The notes below the pieces were generated by a model, which saw only the letters and a list, made by a program, of their open reading frames with translations, did not search any database and was not told where the DNA came from. 64,000 bases of DNA. Origin: JADJEK01 sp052034255. Its GTDB lineage: Bacteria; Planctomycetota; B15-G4; JADJEK01. Location of the stretch: positions 8,509 through 72,508 of the forward strand of contig JBPOIU010000019.1 of NCBI GenBank assembly GCA_052034255.1. Direction: 5' to 3'. How positions within the stretch are numbered: position 1 is the stretch's first letter; each line of letters starts with the position of its first letter. Below are positions 46,134 to 54,490 of this stretch, one piece after another. The position numbers and the translations under genes are program-made.

Positions 46134-48393
46134 GGTCGGCCTCCGGCTTGGCGTCCGTGCTCTGCGCCTGCGATGCGTCGGCGGGCAGCGGCTTCGCGAT
46201 GTCCGTGCCGAGGCGCAACAGGTAGGCGACGAGAGCGATGATCTTCTTGTGCTCGATGCCGCTGTCCTTGAACGTCGCGTCCTCGGCGACGAGCTTGTCG
46301 AACACGGCCTTCGCCTGCGCGCGCGCGCTGACTTCGGCCTTGCCGATCACGTCGGCGTAGGGCACGCCGATCTTCGACATCGCGACGACCTTGCCCTCGA
46401 TCGCGGCGAAGTCGAGCTCGTCTCGCAGCAGCCACGGATACGCCGGCATGATCGTGCCCGGGCTCGTGTCCGAGGGTCGATTCAAGTGACGCACGTGCCA
46501 CGACACGGACGAGTTCGTTTGGCCGATGCGCGCGAGGTCGGGACCGATGCGGCGCGAACCCCACAGGAACGGGTGGTCGTAGACCGACTCACCGGCCTTG
46601 CTGTATTCGCCGTAGCGTTCGGTTTCGTGGCGCATCGGCCGCACCATCTGCGAGTGGCACGACACGCAACCTTCTGCGATGTAGACATCGCGGCCCGCGA
46701 GTTCGAGCGGCGTCCACGGCGTCACCGTGGCGATCGTCGGCACGTTCGACTTCACGATGAACGTCGGGATGATCTCGAACAACGAGGCGGTGACGACCGA
46801 GATCACGACCCAGATCGTGAACTTCAGCGGCAAGCCTTCGAACGAGCGGTGCCACTTGGCCTGGAACAGCACGTCGAGCGACTTCGCGACGTCCGCGACC
46901 GCGGTCAGATCCGATGCGGGCGTCGGCGCCGGTCGCCACGCGCGATCGAGGGCCGGAGCCTGATGCTCCTGCTCCGTGTACGTCGCCGGGCGACGCGCCC
47001 ACGTCATCAGCAGGTTCACGAGGCACATCACCGCGCCGACCACGTACAGCGAACCGCCGAACGCGCGCAGCCAGTACATCGGCATCAGCTTGCGCACGGT
47101 CTCGATGAAGTCGGGGTACATCAACGAGCCCGACGCGTCGAATGCGCGCCACATCAGACCCTGCGTCAAACCCGCGACGTAGATCGGGATCAGATAGAAG
47201 ACGATGCCGATCGTGCCGAGCCAGAAGTGGGCGTTGACCCAACCTGGCTTGGCGACGGTCTGCGTCTGGAACAGCCGCGGCGCGAGCCAGTACAGCATGC
47301 CGAACGACATGAACCCGACCCAGCCGAGCGCGCCGCCGTGCACGTGCGCGATGGTCCAGTCGGTGTAGTGCGACAGCGAGTTCACGCTCTTCACCGACAT
47401 CATCGGACCCTCGAAGGTCGACATGCCGTAGAAGGTGATCGCGACCACGTAGAACTTCAGGATCGGGTCCTGCGCGACCTTGTGCCACGCGCCGCGCAGC
47501 GTCAGCAGGCCGTTCAGCATGCCGCCCCACGACGGCATCCACAGCATCACCGAGAACAGCATGCCGAGCGTGCTGAGCCACGCCGGGCACGACGTGTAGT
47601 GCAGGTGGTGCGGGCCGGCGAAGATGTAGATGAAGACCAGCGACCAGAAGTGCAGGATCGACAGCTTGTAGGAGAACACCGGGCGCTCGGCGGCCTTCGG
47701 CAGGAAGTAGTACATGAGGCCGAGGAACGGTGTGGTCAGGAAGAACGCCACGGCGTTGTGGCCGTACCACCACTGCATGAAGGCGTCCTGGACGCCGCTG
47801 TAGATCGAGTAGCTCTTCGTCCAGGTCACGGGGATCGCGAGGCTGTTGAAGATGTGCAGCACGGCGATCGCGATCAGCGTCGCGATGTAGAACCACACGG
47901 CGACGTAGAGGTGCTGCTCGCGCCGCTTCGCGACCGTGCCGAAGTAGTTGATCGCGAACGCCACCCAAACCAGCGCGATCGCGATGTCGATCGGCCACTC
48001 GAGTTCGGCGTATTCCTTCGAGGACGTGATGCCGGCCGGCAGTGTGATCGCGGCGGCCACGATGATCAGTTGCCAGCCCCAGAAGTGCACGCGCCCGAGC
48101 ATGTCGCTGAACATGCGCGCCTTCAGCAGACGCTGCGACGAGTAGTACATGGCCGCGAAGATCGCGTTGCCCGCGAACGCGAAGATCACCGCGTTCGTGT
48201 GCAGCGGACGAAGGCGGCCGAAGCTCAACCAAGGAGTGTCGAAGTTGAGCGCGGGTACTGCGAGCTGCAGGGCGATGAAGACGCCGGCGAGCATGCCGAC
48301 GACTCCCCAGACCGCGGTCGCGAAGACGAACTTTCGAACGATGTCGTCGTCGTAGCGGAACGACTCCATCCGGCTGGCGGACGCTGTGGACAC
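46120..48393 (-). CDS. ccoNO: Fused CcoN-CcoO, catalytic and monohaem cytochrome subunits of cbb3 oxidase
   Basis: A 757-residue protein that joins the catalytic haem-copper subunit and the monohaem cytochrome subunit in one chain. The CcoN part (about 1-470) has 12 helices with the haem b/b3 and CuB ligands in LRPLHTNAV, the WWYGHNAVAFFLT block, GPHHLHYT and HVHGGALGW. The linker (about 470-530) is hydrophilic, and the CcoO part (about 530-757) has one helix and a single haem c site in the CVSCHSQM motif followed by RYGEYSKAGE and RIGPDLARIG. Fused CcoNO proteins occur in Bacteroidota and some other phyla. The start GTG at 48393 has GGAG seven bases upstream; ATG 48399 (spacing too short) and ATG 48369 are alternatives. 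It heads the ccoNO-Q-P-G-H-SafE-I-S operon. Confidence 0.93.
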   Translation of the reverse strand: MSTASASRMESFRYDDDIVRKFVFATAVWGVVGMLAGVFIALQLAVPALNFDTPWLSFGRLRPLHTNAVIFAFAGNAIFAAMYYSSQRLLKARMFSDMLGRVHFWGWQLIIVAAAITLPAGITSSKEYAELEWPIDIAIALVWVAFAINYFGTVAKRREQHLYVAVWFYIATLIAIAVLHIFNSLAIPVTWTKSYSIYSGVQDAFMQWWYGHNAVAFFLTTPFLGLMYYFLPKAAERPVFSYKLSILHFWSLVFIYIFAGPHHLHYTSCPAWLSTLGMLFSVMLWMPSWGGMLNGLLTLRGAWHKVAQDPILKFYVVAITFYGMSTFEGPMMSVKSVNSLSHYTDWTIAHVHGGALGWVGFMSFGMLYWLAPRLFQTQTVAKPGWVNAHFWLGTIGIVFYLIPIYVAGLTQGLMWRAFDASGSLMYPDFIETVRKLMPMYWLRAFGGSLYVVGAVMCLVNLLMTWARRPATYTEQEHQAPALDRAWRPAPTPASDLTAVADVAKSLDVLFQAKWHRSFEGLPLKFTIWVVISVVTASLFEIIPTFIVKSNVPTIATVTPWTPLELAGRDVYIAEGCVSCHSQMVRPMRHETERYGEYSKAGESVYDHPFLWGSRRIGPDLARIGQTNSSVSWHVRHLNRPSDTSPGTIMPAYPWLLRDELDFAAIEGKVVAMSKIGVPYADVIGKAEVSARAQAKAVFDKLVAEDATFKDSGIEHKKIIALVAYLLRLGTDIAKPLPADASQAQSTDAKPEADHGSR

Positions 48394-48808
48394 CGGCATG
48401 CTCCGATCCCGAAACGGTGGAGGAACGAGAAGAGAACCGGGTCGAGCAACCTCCATGCCCGGTGCGGAGGATGCCGCAGACGGCCTCCATTGGGCCGTTC
48501 GCGGCTCGAAATCGCGGCGCGATGTCGCAGGTTCCCGCAGCCAGCGCGTGTTCGTTCCCAAAGGCAACGGGAAATCCGCCCCGACTTCAGATCGGTGCGC
48601 GAGAGCGAGGTCGACGGAAGTTTTTGAATCAGCGCGTCGCGCGAGCCGTGCGCGTGCCGGGATCGAAACACGAAGCGCGGGTCGCGGGAGACGAGTCCAG
48701 GACGTGTGCGCCGAACATCGCGAGTCTCCGCGCCGCAGCGTCGTCAGGTCCAAGCGCGCCGAGAAGTTTGCATCCCGCGCTCAGGAGCTCTTCCAGCCCC
48801 CCGCCCAC

Positions 48809-48840
48809 CTGCTCTCCCTGCACCCTGCTCTCCCTGCACC
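48809..48840. repeat. Two tandem copies of a 16-base repeat
   Basis: CTGCTCTCCCTGCACC occurs twice head to tail (48809-48824 and 48825-48840) and continues as CTGCACC. The tract is very pyrimidine-rich on the plus strand. It directly precedes the large hairpin. Confidence 0.6.
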
Positions 48841-48846
48841 CTGCAC

Positions 48847-48911
48847 CCCTCGTCCCCTGCCTCCCTGTTTCGTTCATCCAACCAGGTCTGCCGGGAGGCA
48901 GGGGACGAGGG
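48847..48911 (-). terminator. Large hairpin downstream of kdpE
   Basis: Arms 48847-48865 and 48893-48911 are exactly complementary over 19 bases (CCCTCGTCCCCTGCCTCCC). After one mismatch four more pairs form (48842-48845 with 48913-48916), so the stem reaches 24 positions, around a 27-base loop. It lies about 80 bases beyond the kdpE stop, so it is a plausible terminator for the kdp operon. Confidence 0.5.
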
Positions 48912-48991
48912 ATGCAGCGCGCAGTGGAAACAGGGATTCACGACGTCAGGCCTCGCGCGGTCTCGGCCGCTCGAGCCTGACTCGAGGTTCC

Positions 48992-49693
48992 TTACCGCTC
49001 CGCATCCCCCATCAATCGGTACCCCACCCCCGGCTCCGTGCGCAGCACCTTCGGCCGTGCCGGGTCGTGCTCCAACTTGTGCCTCAACTGCGCCATGTAG
49101 ACGCGTAGGTAATGCGTTTCCCCGGCCGCCGCCGGGCCCCACACTTCCTTCAGCAGCTGCCGATGCGTCGCGACCTTGCCGGGAATGCGCGCGAGTGCGG
49201 CGAGCAGCTTGAACTCGGTCGGCGTCAACTGCACGTCCGCTTCCGCTCGCGTCACCCTGTGATGTTCGAGATCGATCACGACGTCGCCGCACCGCACGAT
49301 CGGCGCGACCGCGGCCGGCGCAGCCGCGTGCCGCAGCGCGACCCGAATGCGCGCGAGCAACTCGCCGGTCGCGAACGGCTTGGTGACGTAATCATCGGCG
49401 CCGGCATCGAGCAGCACGACCTTCTCGTCTTCACGCCCGCGCGCGGACAGCACGACGATTGGCGCGCGGCTCCACTCCCGTAACCCGCGGACGACGTCGA
49501 TGCCATCTCCGTCGGGCAACCCCAAGTCCAACAGCACGACGTCCGGATTCCACGACCGCGCGAGCGCGAGTGCATCGCGGACGCCGCCGGCCTCGACGAT
49601 CCGTAGTCCCTCCGCGACCAGCGTCGTGCGTAACAGCTGCCGAAGCGGCGCGTCGTCCTCCACGATCAACGCCAGCGCGCCGGGCGGGCTCAC
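48992..49693 (-). CDS. kdpE: KdpE, OmpR/PhoB-type response regulator of the kdp operon
   Basis: A 233-residue response regulator. The receiver domain (about 6-120) has the acidic pocket Asp13/Asp14, phospho-acceptor Asp56 (VVLLDLGLPDGDG) and the conserved Lys in YVTKPFATGE. The C-terminal winged helix (about 135-230) has the ending RVYMAQLRHKLEHDPARPKVLRTEPGVGYRL, as in KdpE. The GTG start at 49693 overlaps the kdpD stop (GTGA). Together with KdpD it activates kdpFABC when potassium or turgor is low. Confidence 0.93.
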   Translation of the reverse strand: MSPPGALALIVEDDAPLRQLLRTTLVAEGLRIVEAGGVRDALALARSWNPDVVLLDLGLPDGDGIDVVRGLREWSRAPIVVLSARGREDEKVVLLDAGADDYVTKPFATGELLARIRVALRHAAAPAAVAPIVRCGDVVIDLEHHRVTRAEADVQLTPTEFKLLAALARIPGKVATHRQLLKEVWGPAAAGETHYLRVYMAQLRHKLEHDPARPKVLRTEPGVGYRLMGDAER

Positions 49694-52404
49694 GGAGCAC
49701 GCTCCGCCGCACCTTCGGCGATCACCTGCGGCGGCGTCGCCGGCAGCGGCAACGTGAAGGCGAGAATGGCCCCGCCGCCGTCGCGCGCACGCGCTTCGAT
49801 GGCGCCGCCATGCGCGTGCACGATGCCCCGGCAGATCGTGAGCCCGAGCCCGCTCCCGCTTCGCGACGCGTCGCCACGCACGAACTTGTCGAACACGCGC
49901 GGCGCCACGTCCGCGGCGATCCCCGGCCCGCGATCCCGCACCTCGACGACGAGCTCCGCGTCCCTCCGCCATGCCGAGACCTCGATCGGATCGCGCGACG
50001 CGCCGTGCCGCGAAGCGTTTTCCAACAGGTTCGTCAGCACTTGCTCGATCAGCAACACGTCCATCGACACGAGCGGCAGGGCCTCCGCGACATCGACCTC
50101 CACCAGGACTCCCGGAGCGAAGCGCTCGAACCGCGTCAGCGCGCAGCCGATCACTTCCTCGATCGACGACCACTCGCGATGCAGCTCGAGCGTCCCCGAC
50201 TCGAGCCGCGTCATGTGCAGCAGGTTGCCGACCAACCGATTCAGTCGCTCCGCCTCCTCGTGGATCAACCGCAAGAGCTCCGCGCGCGCATCCTCGCGCA
50301 ACGCGTTGCCGTCGATCAGCGACGTCGCGGCGCCCGTGATCGCGGCGAGCGGAGTCCGCAGGTCGTGGGACACCGAACTCAGCAACGCATTGCGCACTTC
50401 TTCACGATCGGCACGGCGCAGCGCATTCGCGGCATCCTCTGCGAGCACGGCCCGCCCGAACGCCGTCGCGATCGGATGGATGAAGGCGTCGAGCTCCTTC
50501 TCGAGCGCGAGGTCGCGCATCCGCGAGGGATCGGCCGGCAACAGCGCCACCACGCCGAGCGCGCGCCCCGCCGTCGCCAACGGATGGAACGACGCCCGCG
50601 CGCCGGGCAGCGTGTCCGCCCCGATTCCCGCGCGCTGCTCCAGATCGAGTACCCAGGCCGCGACGCTCGCATCGCGCTCGTCGAGGTCGAACGCATGAGG
50701 GTGCCGCAGCGCGACGAGCTTGCGCTCCGCGTCGGCGAGCAACAGGCACACGCGGACGTCGAACGCCGACGCGAGATGACGCGCGGCGACGTCCGCGATC
50801 GCGTCGCGATCCGGAGCTTCGGCGAGCGCGCGCGTCAAGGAATACAGGGCAGCCGTGCGCCGCTCGCGAACGCGCGCGTCCTCGGCCTGCGCCCGGACCG
50901 AGTCGGCGAGCCCACTGACGACGAGCGCTGCGCCGAACATCACGCAAAACGTCACCACGTACTTCGCGTCGTCGACCGCGAACGTGAAGTACGGCGGCAC
51001 GAAACAGAAGTCGAACGCCGCGACCGACGCGACGGACGCGAGCAATGCGGGATTGCGGCCGTAGCGCATCGCCACGCCGACGATCGCCACCAGGAACAGC
51101 ATCGCGAGATCGGACGGCTCGAGCACGGAGCGCAATCCGAAATCGACCGCCGTGACTACGCCCACGGCTCCGAGCGCGGCGATCCACGACCCCGCCGGCG
51201 TCGCCGCGCGCCGGGAATGCGGCCGGGCGCGCGAGCGGCGCTGCTGCTCCTCGGAATCGCCGGCGATCGCGAGGACGTCGATGGCTCCGCTGCCGCGCAC
51301 GATCCGATCGAGCAACGATCCGAACACGACGTCGCGCCACCGCGCATGCGCCGGCTTGCCCATCACCAAACGCGTGACGTTCTCCGCGCGCGCGTGGTCG
51401 AGCACGACGGCGGCGACGTCGTCGCCGGTGAGCCGCACGACTTCCGCTCCGAGCCGTTCGGCGAGCCGCAGCGGTTCGGCGACGCGCGCGCGGTCGCGCT
51501 CGGAGAGCGGCGCGCCCAACACTTCGACATGCACGACCGTGAAGCGCGCCTTGAGTCCTGCGGCGAGGCGAGCTCCGCCGCGCACGAGGTCCTTCGCGAA
51601 CGCTCCGCCTCCGATCGCGACGAGCACGTGCTCCGCCGCTGGCCACGCGCGTTCGATGCCTTGGTCGCGGCGCCATTCGAGGACGTCGGCATCGACGTGC
51701 TCGGCCGTCCGCCGCAACGCGAGTTCGCGCAACGCCAACAGGTTGCCGCGCTTGAAGAAGTTCGTCTCCGCGCGCGCCGCCTGCTCGCGCGGATACACGC
51801 GTCCCTCGCGCAGGCGCGTCAGCAGCGCGTCGGGTGGCAGATCCACGAGCTCGACCTCATCGGCACGTTGCAGCACGTGGTCGGGAACGGTCTCGCGCAC
51901 GCGCACGCCCGTGATCTGCGTGACGACGTCGTTCAAGCTCTCCACGTGCTGGACGTTCAGCGTGGTCCAGACGTCGATGCCGGCCTCGAGCAGCTCGAGC
52001 ACGTCCTGCCAGCGCTTGAGATGGCGCGCATCCGGTGCGTTGGTGTGCGCGAGTTCGTCGACCAACACGACGTCCGGAGCGCGCGCGAGCGCTCGATCGA
52101 GATCGAACTCGTCGAGCACGTGGTCGCGATGCGCGACGCGGCGGCGTGCGAGCAACTCGATGCCTTCGAGTTGGGCGCCGGTCTCCGCGCGTCCGTGCGT
52201 CTCGATCACGCCGGCGACGACGTCGCGTCCCTCGGCGCGCGCGCGCCGGGCCGCCGCCAGCATCGCGTAGGTCTTGCCGACCCCCGGAGCAGCACCGAGG
52301 AAGATCTTCAGCCGCCCGCGATGGGAACGCTCCACCTCGGCGCGCGCGTCTTCGAGGACCGCATCGCGCGGCTCTTCGCCCGGGGCCGAAGTCGGTTCGG
52401 TCAT
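49690..52404 (-). CDS. kdpD: KdpD, potassium/turgor sensor histidine kinase
   Basis: A 904-residue sensor kinase. The KdpD N-terminal domain (about 25-245) has a Walker A GAAPGVGKT (37-45) and the VDELAHTN block. It is followed by a universal-stress-protein-like domain (about 250-375), four membrane helices (about 400-500, WIAALGAVGVVTAVDFGLRSV and following), a GAF-like domain and a histidine kinase core. The phospho-acceptor is His680 in SVSHDLRTPL, and NLLENASRHG, DRGPGI and GSGLGL are the ATP-binding boxes. The start at 52404 overlaps the secretin stop (ATGA). Confidence 0.94.
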   Translation of the reverse strand: MTEPTSAPGEEPRDAVLEDARAEVERSHRGRLKIFLGAAPGVGKTYAMLAAARRARAEGRDVVAGVIETHGRAETGAQLEGIELLARRRVAHRDHVLDEFDLDRALARAPDVVLVDELAHTNAPDARHLKRWQDVLELLEAGIDVWTTLNVQHVESLNDVVTQITGVRVRETVPDHVLQRADEVELVDLPPDALLTRLREGRVYPREQAARAETNFFKRGNLLALRELALRRTAEHVDADVLEWRRDQGIERAWPAAEHVLVAIGGGAFAKDLVRGGARLAAGLKARFTVVHVEVLGAPLSERDRARVAEPLRLAERLGAEVVRLTGDDVAAVVLDHARAENVTRLVMGKPAHARWRDVVFGSLLDRIVRGSGAIDVLAIAGDSEEQQRRSRARPHSRRAATPAGSWIAALGAVGVVTAVDFGLRSVLEPSDLAMLFLVAIVGVAMRYGRNPALLASVASVAAFDFCFVPPYFTFAVDDAKYVVTFCVMFGAALVVSGLADSVRAQAEDARVRERRTAALYSLTRALAEAPDRDAIADVAARHLASAFDVRVCLLLADAERKLVALRHPHAFDLDERDASVAAWVLDLEQRAGIGADTLPGARASFHPLATAGRALGVVALLPADPSRMRDLALEKELDAFIHPIATAFGRAVLAEDAANALRRADREEVRNALLSSVSHDLRTPLAAITGAATSLIDGNALREDARAELLRLIHEEAERLNRLVGNLLHMTRLESGTLELHREWSSIEEVIGCALTRFERFAPGVLVEVDVAEALPLVSMDVLLIEQVLTNLLENASRHGASRDPIEVSAWRRDAELVVEVRDRGPGIAADVAPRVFDKFVRGDASRSGSGLGLTICRGIVHAHGGAIEARARDGGGAILAFTLPLPATPPQVIAEGAAERAP

Positions 52405-53942
52405 CGCGTGTTTCCGTCACCCACCGGCGCGGGGCCGCTTTCGATGCGATCGTGCAGTGCGGGCGGGACCAGTGTACGCCAGGTGCTCGTGTCCCTCGCG
52501 TCACGCAGTCGCGGCGTCACCAGGACGATCACGCGGCTCGTGCGCTGCGTCGTCACCTCGCGCCGGAACAACCCGCCGAGCAGCGGGATGCTGCGTAGCA
52601 GGAAGACGCCGGTCTCTTCGCGCAGCGTCCGGCAGCGCTCGTACGTCCCGAGCAGGACGGTTCTGTCGGACGCCAAGTTCACGACCGACCGCGTCTGCGA
52701 GGTCGCCACGACCGGCGTCCGCGCGTCCCCGGCGAGATCGACGACGCTGGTGACGATCACGTCGACGTCGGCCGTGATCGACTGCGTCGCGATGAACGGG
52801 CGGATCATGAGTTCGATCCCTTCGATCACCCGTTCCGCAGCATTCTGCTCCACGACGCGGCGGTCCGTGAGATCGCCCGTGGGCGTTTCGATCGGCGACG
52901 CCGGCACGGTGCGCACGGCTCGGAACACGGCGGGCGTCGCGGTGGCCGCGGCTTTGGCTCCGTTCGACAGCGCGCCCGGGTTGTCCTCCGCGTTGATCGA
53001 GAGGATCCGCGATTGCGTGACCACCTCCGCCTTGCCCTCTCGCGCGAGGTACGACAAGAAATCCGCCAGGACGGCCGCGTCGAGCCGTACCACCGAGTCG
53101 ATGGTCGTCCCTTGCCCGTCCCCGGCGACGTCGAACAGCGTGAACGAGCCCGAGATCCCGCGCTTCCACGCCTCCCAGTCCACGCCCAGATCCGAGCCGA
53201 CTTCGTCGTCGACTTCGTAGATCGCCAGTTCGAACTCGGCTTGCAGCGGCGGCCGATCGAACGACTCGAGCGCGGCGAGGTCGTCGGCGATGTCGGACGG
53301 ATTCTCCGACATGTAGATCGTGTTCAGCGCCGGATCGGCGAACGGCGCGACGTAGAACTGGCCGACGTTCCCGAGCTCGGTGCCGATCAGGATGGCCTTC
53401 AGCTCTCCGGCGGTCCGGTGTTTGCCGACGTAGCGCGTCGCGGCCAGCTGGCCCGCCGCATTCGCGTTCCCGGTGCCATCGTGGAACTGGAAACCAGGGA
53501 TGTCGATTTGCGCGATCGTCGCGTCGATGCCCGGAATCATGAAGTTCGGCGCCGTCACGAACACGAACTGAACGGGCGATCCCGCTCCGTCTTTCAAGTC
53601 CTGGCGCCCCATCACTTCGACGATGCCGCCTTCGTATGCGAGCGCGCGCAGCAAGTACGACTGCACGTCGATCGCATTGGCGTGCCGCAGCGCGTACGTC
53701 CGCAGCACGTAATCGTTCTTCGCCAGACCGGGCGTCGTACCGGCGTTCGAGCCGTTCGGATTCGGATTGCGCGCGCGCAGGTCCTCGGCGCGTCGCAGCA
53801 GGATGTCCTCGCTCGTGCCCGGTGCCGTCGGGACGTGGACGCGCACTTCGGGATCGATGGTCGCGGGCTCCTGGCGTGCCTCCGCCGCGACCGACATACC
53901 GAGAACCAGCCCCGCGATCAGGACCCCACCCACCGTCTTCAT
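52401..53942 (-). CDS. Secretin-family outer-membrane protein embedded in the kdp operon
   Basis: A 513-residue exported protein: signal peptide about 1-22, short N-terminal domains (about 70-250), and a secretin beta-domain (about 260-490). The C-terminal part has the secretin hallmark TGVFLLRSIPLLGGLFRREV and an ending VIVLVTPRL typical of GspD/PilQ/PulD-type proteins. The GspD-like N1/N2-type repeats are much reduced. No other type II/III secretion or pilus genes lie nearby. The gene lies inside the kdp operon between kdpC and kdpD, overlapping both by four bases (ATGA). This position suggests an outer-membrane channel dedicated to potassium uptake, an inference not shown. It could instead be a remnant; all typical core motifs are intact. 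Confidence 0.88.
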   Translation of the reverse strand: MKTVGGVLIAGLVLGMSVAAEARQEPATIDPEVRVHVPTAPGTSEDILLRRAEDLRARNPNPNGSNAGTTPGLAKNDYVLRTYALRHANAIDVQSYLLRALAYEGGIVEVMGRQDLKDGAGSPVQFVFVTAPNFMIPGIDATIAQIDIPGFQFHDGTGNANAAGQLAATRYVGKHRTAGELKAILIGTELGNVGQFYVAPFADPALNTIYMSENPSDIADDLAALESFDRPPLQAEFELAIYEVDDEVGSDLGVDWEAWKRGISGSFTLFDVAGDGQGTTIDSVVRLDAAVLADFLSYLAREGKAEVVTQSRILSINAEDNPGALSNGAKAAATATPAVFRAVRTVPASPIETPTGDLTDRRVVEQNAAERVIEGIELMIRPFIATQSITADVDVIVTSVVDLAGDARTPVVATSQTRSVVNLASDRTVLLGTYERCRTLREETGVFLLRSIPLLGGLFRREVTTQRTSRVIVLVTPRLRDARDTSTWRTLVPPALHDRIESGPAPVGDGNTR

Positions 53943-54490
53943 TGCATGCTCTCCAACGCGAGATTGAGCTTCAGCACGTTCACACGCGGCTCACCGAGCC
54001 ATCCGAACGTGCGCGGCTCGATGTGTTCGACGACCAGCGCCGCGAGCTTCGACGCGTCGATCCCGCGCGCGCGCGCCACGCGCTCGACCTGCGCCAACGC
54101 TCCGGCCGGGGTCACGTGCGGGTCGAGGCCACTGCCCGACGCCGTCACGAGGTCCACGGGCGCGGGCGTCCGCAGTTCGAGGCGCCCCGCACGAGCGAGC
54201 ACTTGCTCGAGCAACGCCGGATTGCGCGGTCCGAGGTTCGATCCCGACGAGGAGGCCGCGTTCCACGGCGGACTCGTCGCCGACGGTCGCGGCCAGAACC
54301 ACTGCGGCTGCGTGAACGATTGCGCGATCCACTCCGACCCCACGACGACGCCGTCGTGCGCGAGCGGACTTCCCGCGGCGCGCGTCGGGAACAGCAGGCG
54401 CGCGATCGCCGTGACCGTGAGCGGATAAGCGATTCCGAACAGCGCCGTCGACACCAACAGCACGGCGAACGCACGACGGATCGTGTTCAT
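53939..54490 (-). CDS. kdpC: KdpC, K+-transporting ATPase subunit C
   Basis: A 183-residue KdpC with one N-terminal membrane helix (about 8-30) and a soluble periplasmic domain. The family blocks FWPRPSATSPPWNAASSSGSNLGPRNP (about 65-92) and GSGLDPHVTPAGALAQVERVARARG (about 118-142) are clear. KdpC stabilises the KdpAB complex. The ATG at 54490 overlaps the kdpB stop, and its stop overlaps the secretin start. Confidence 0.94.
   Translation of the reverse strand: MNTIRRAFAVLLVSTALFGIAYPLTVTAIARLLFPTRAAGSPLAHDGVVVGSEWIAQSFTQPQWFWPRPSATSPPWNAASSSGSNLGPRNPALLEQVLARAGRLELRTPAPVDLVTASGSGLDPHVTPAGALAQVERVARARGIDASKLAALVVEHIEPRTFGWLGEPRVNVLKLNLALESMQ

Larger units (their letters stand above)
48400..48991. 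other. Intergenic region between kdpE and ccoNO, 592 bases
   Basis: This region must contain the promoter of the oxidase operon, which is read leftward from about 48.4 kb. I looked for a palindromic FNR/ANR-type site (TTGAT-N4-ATCAA) and did not find a convincing one. The part nearest kdpE contains a 16-base tandem repeat and a large hairpin (listed separately). Open frames here have no recognisable product. Confidence 0.4.

Noticed and set aside
48809..48840. CRISPR array
   Set aside because: Only two exact direct copies with no spacer between them, so not an array; nothing else in the window resembles one.
48400..48991. FNR/ANR-type operator for the cbb3 operon
   Set aside because: A TTGAT-N4-ATCAA palindrome was looked for on both strands; only half-sites such as TTGAATCAGC were found.
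49459..53220. 1253-codon plus-strand frame opposite kdpD and the secretin
   Set aside because: Antisense to two well-supported genes; the composition is that of a shadow frame.
52401..53942. Part of a type II secretion or type IV pilus locus
   Set aside because: No ATPase, pseudopilin, prepilin peptidase or inner-membrane platform gene is found around it; both neighbours are kdp genes.
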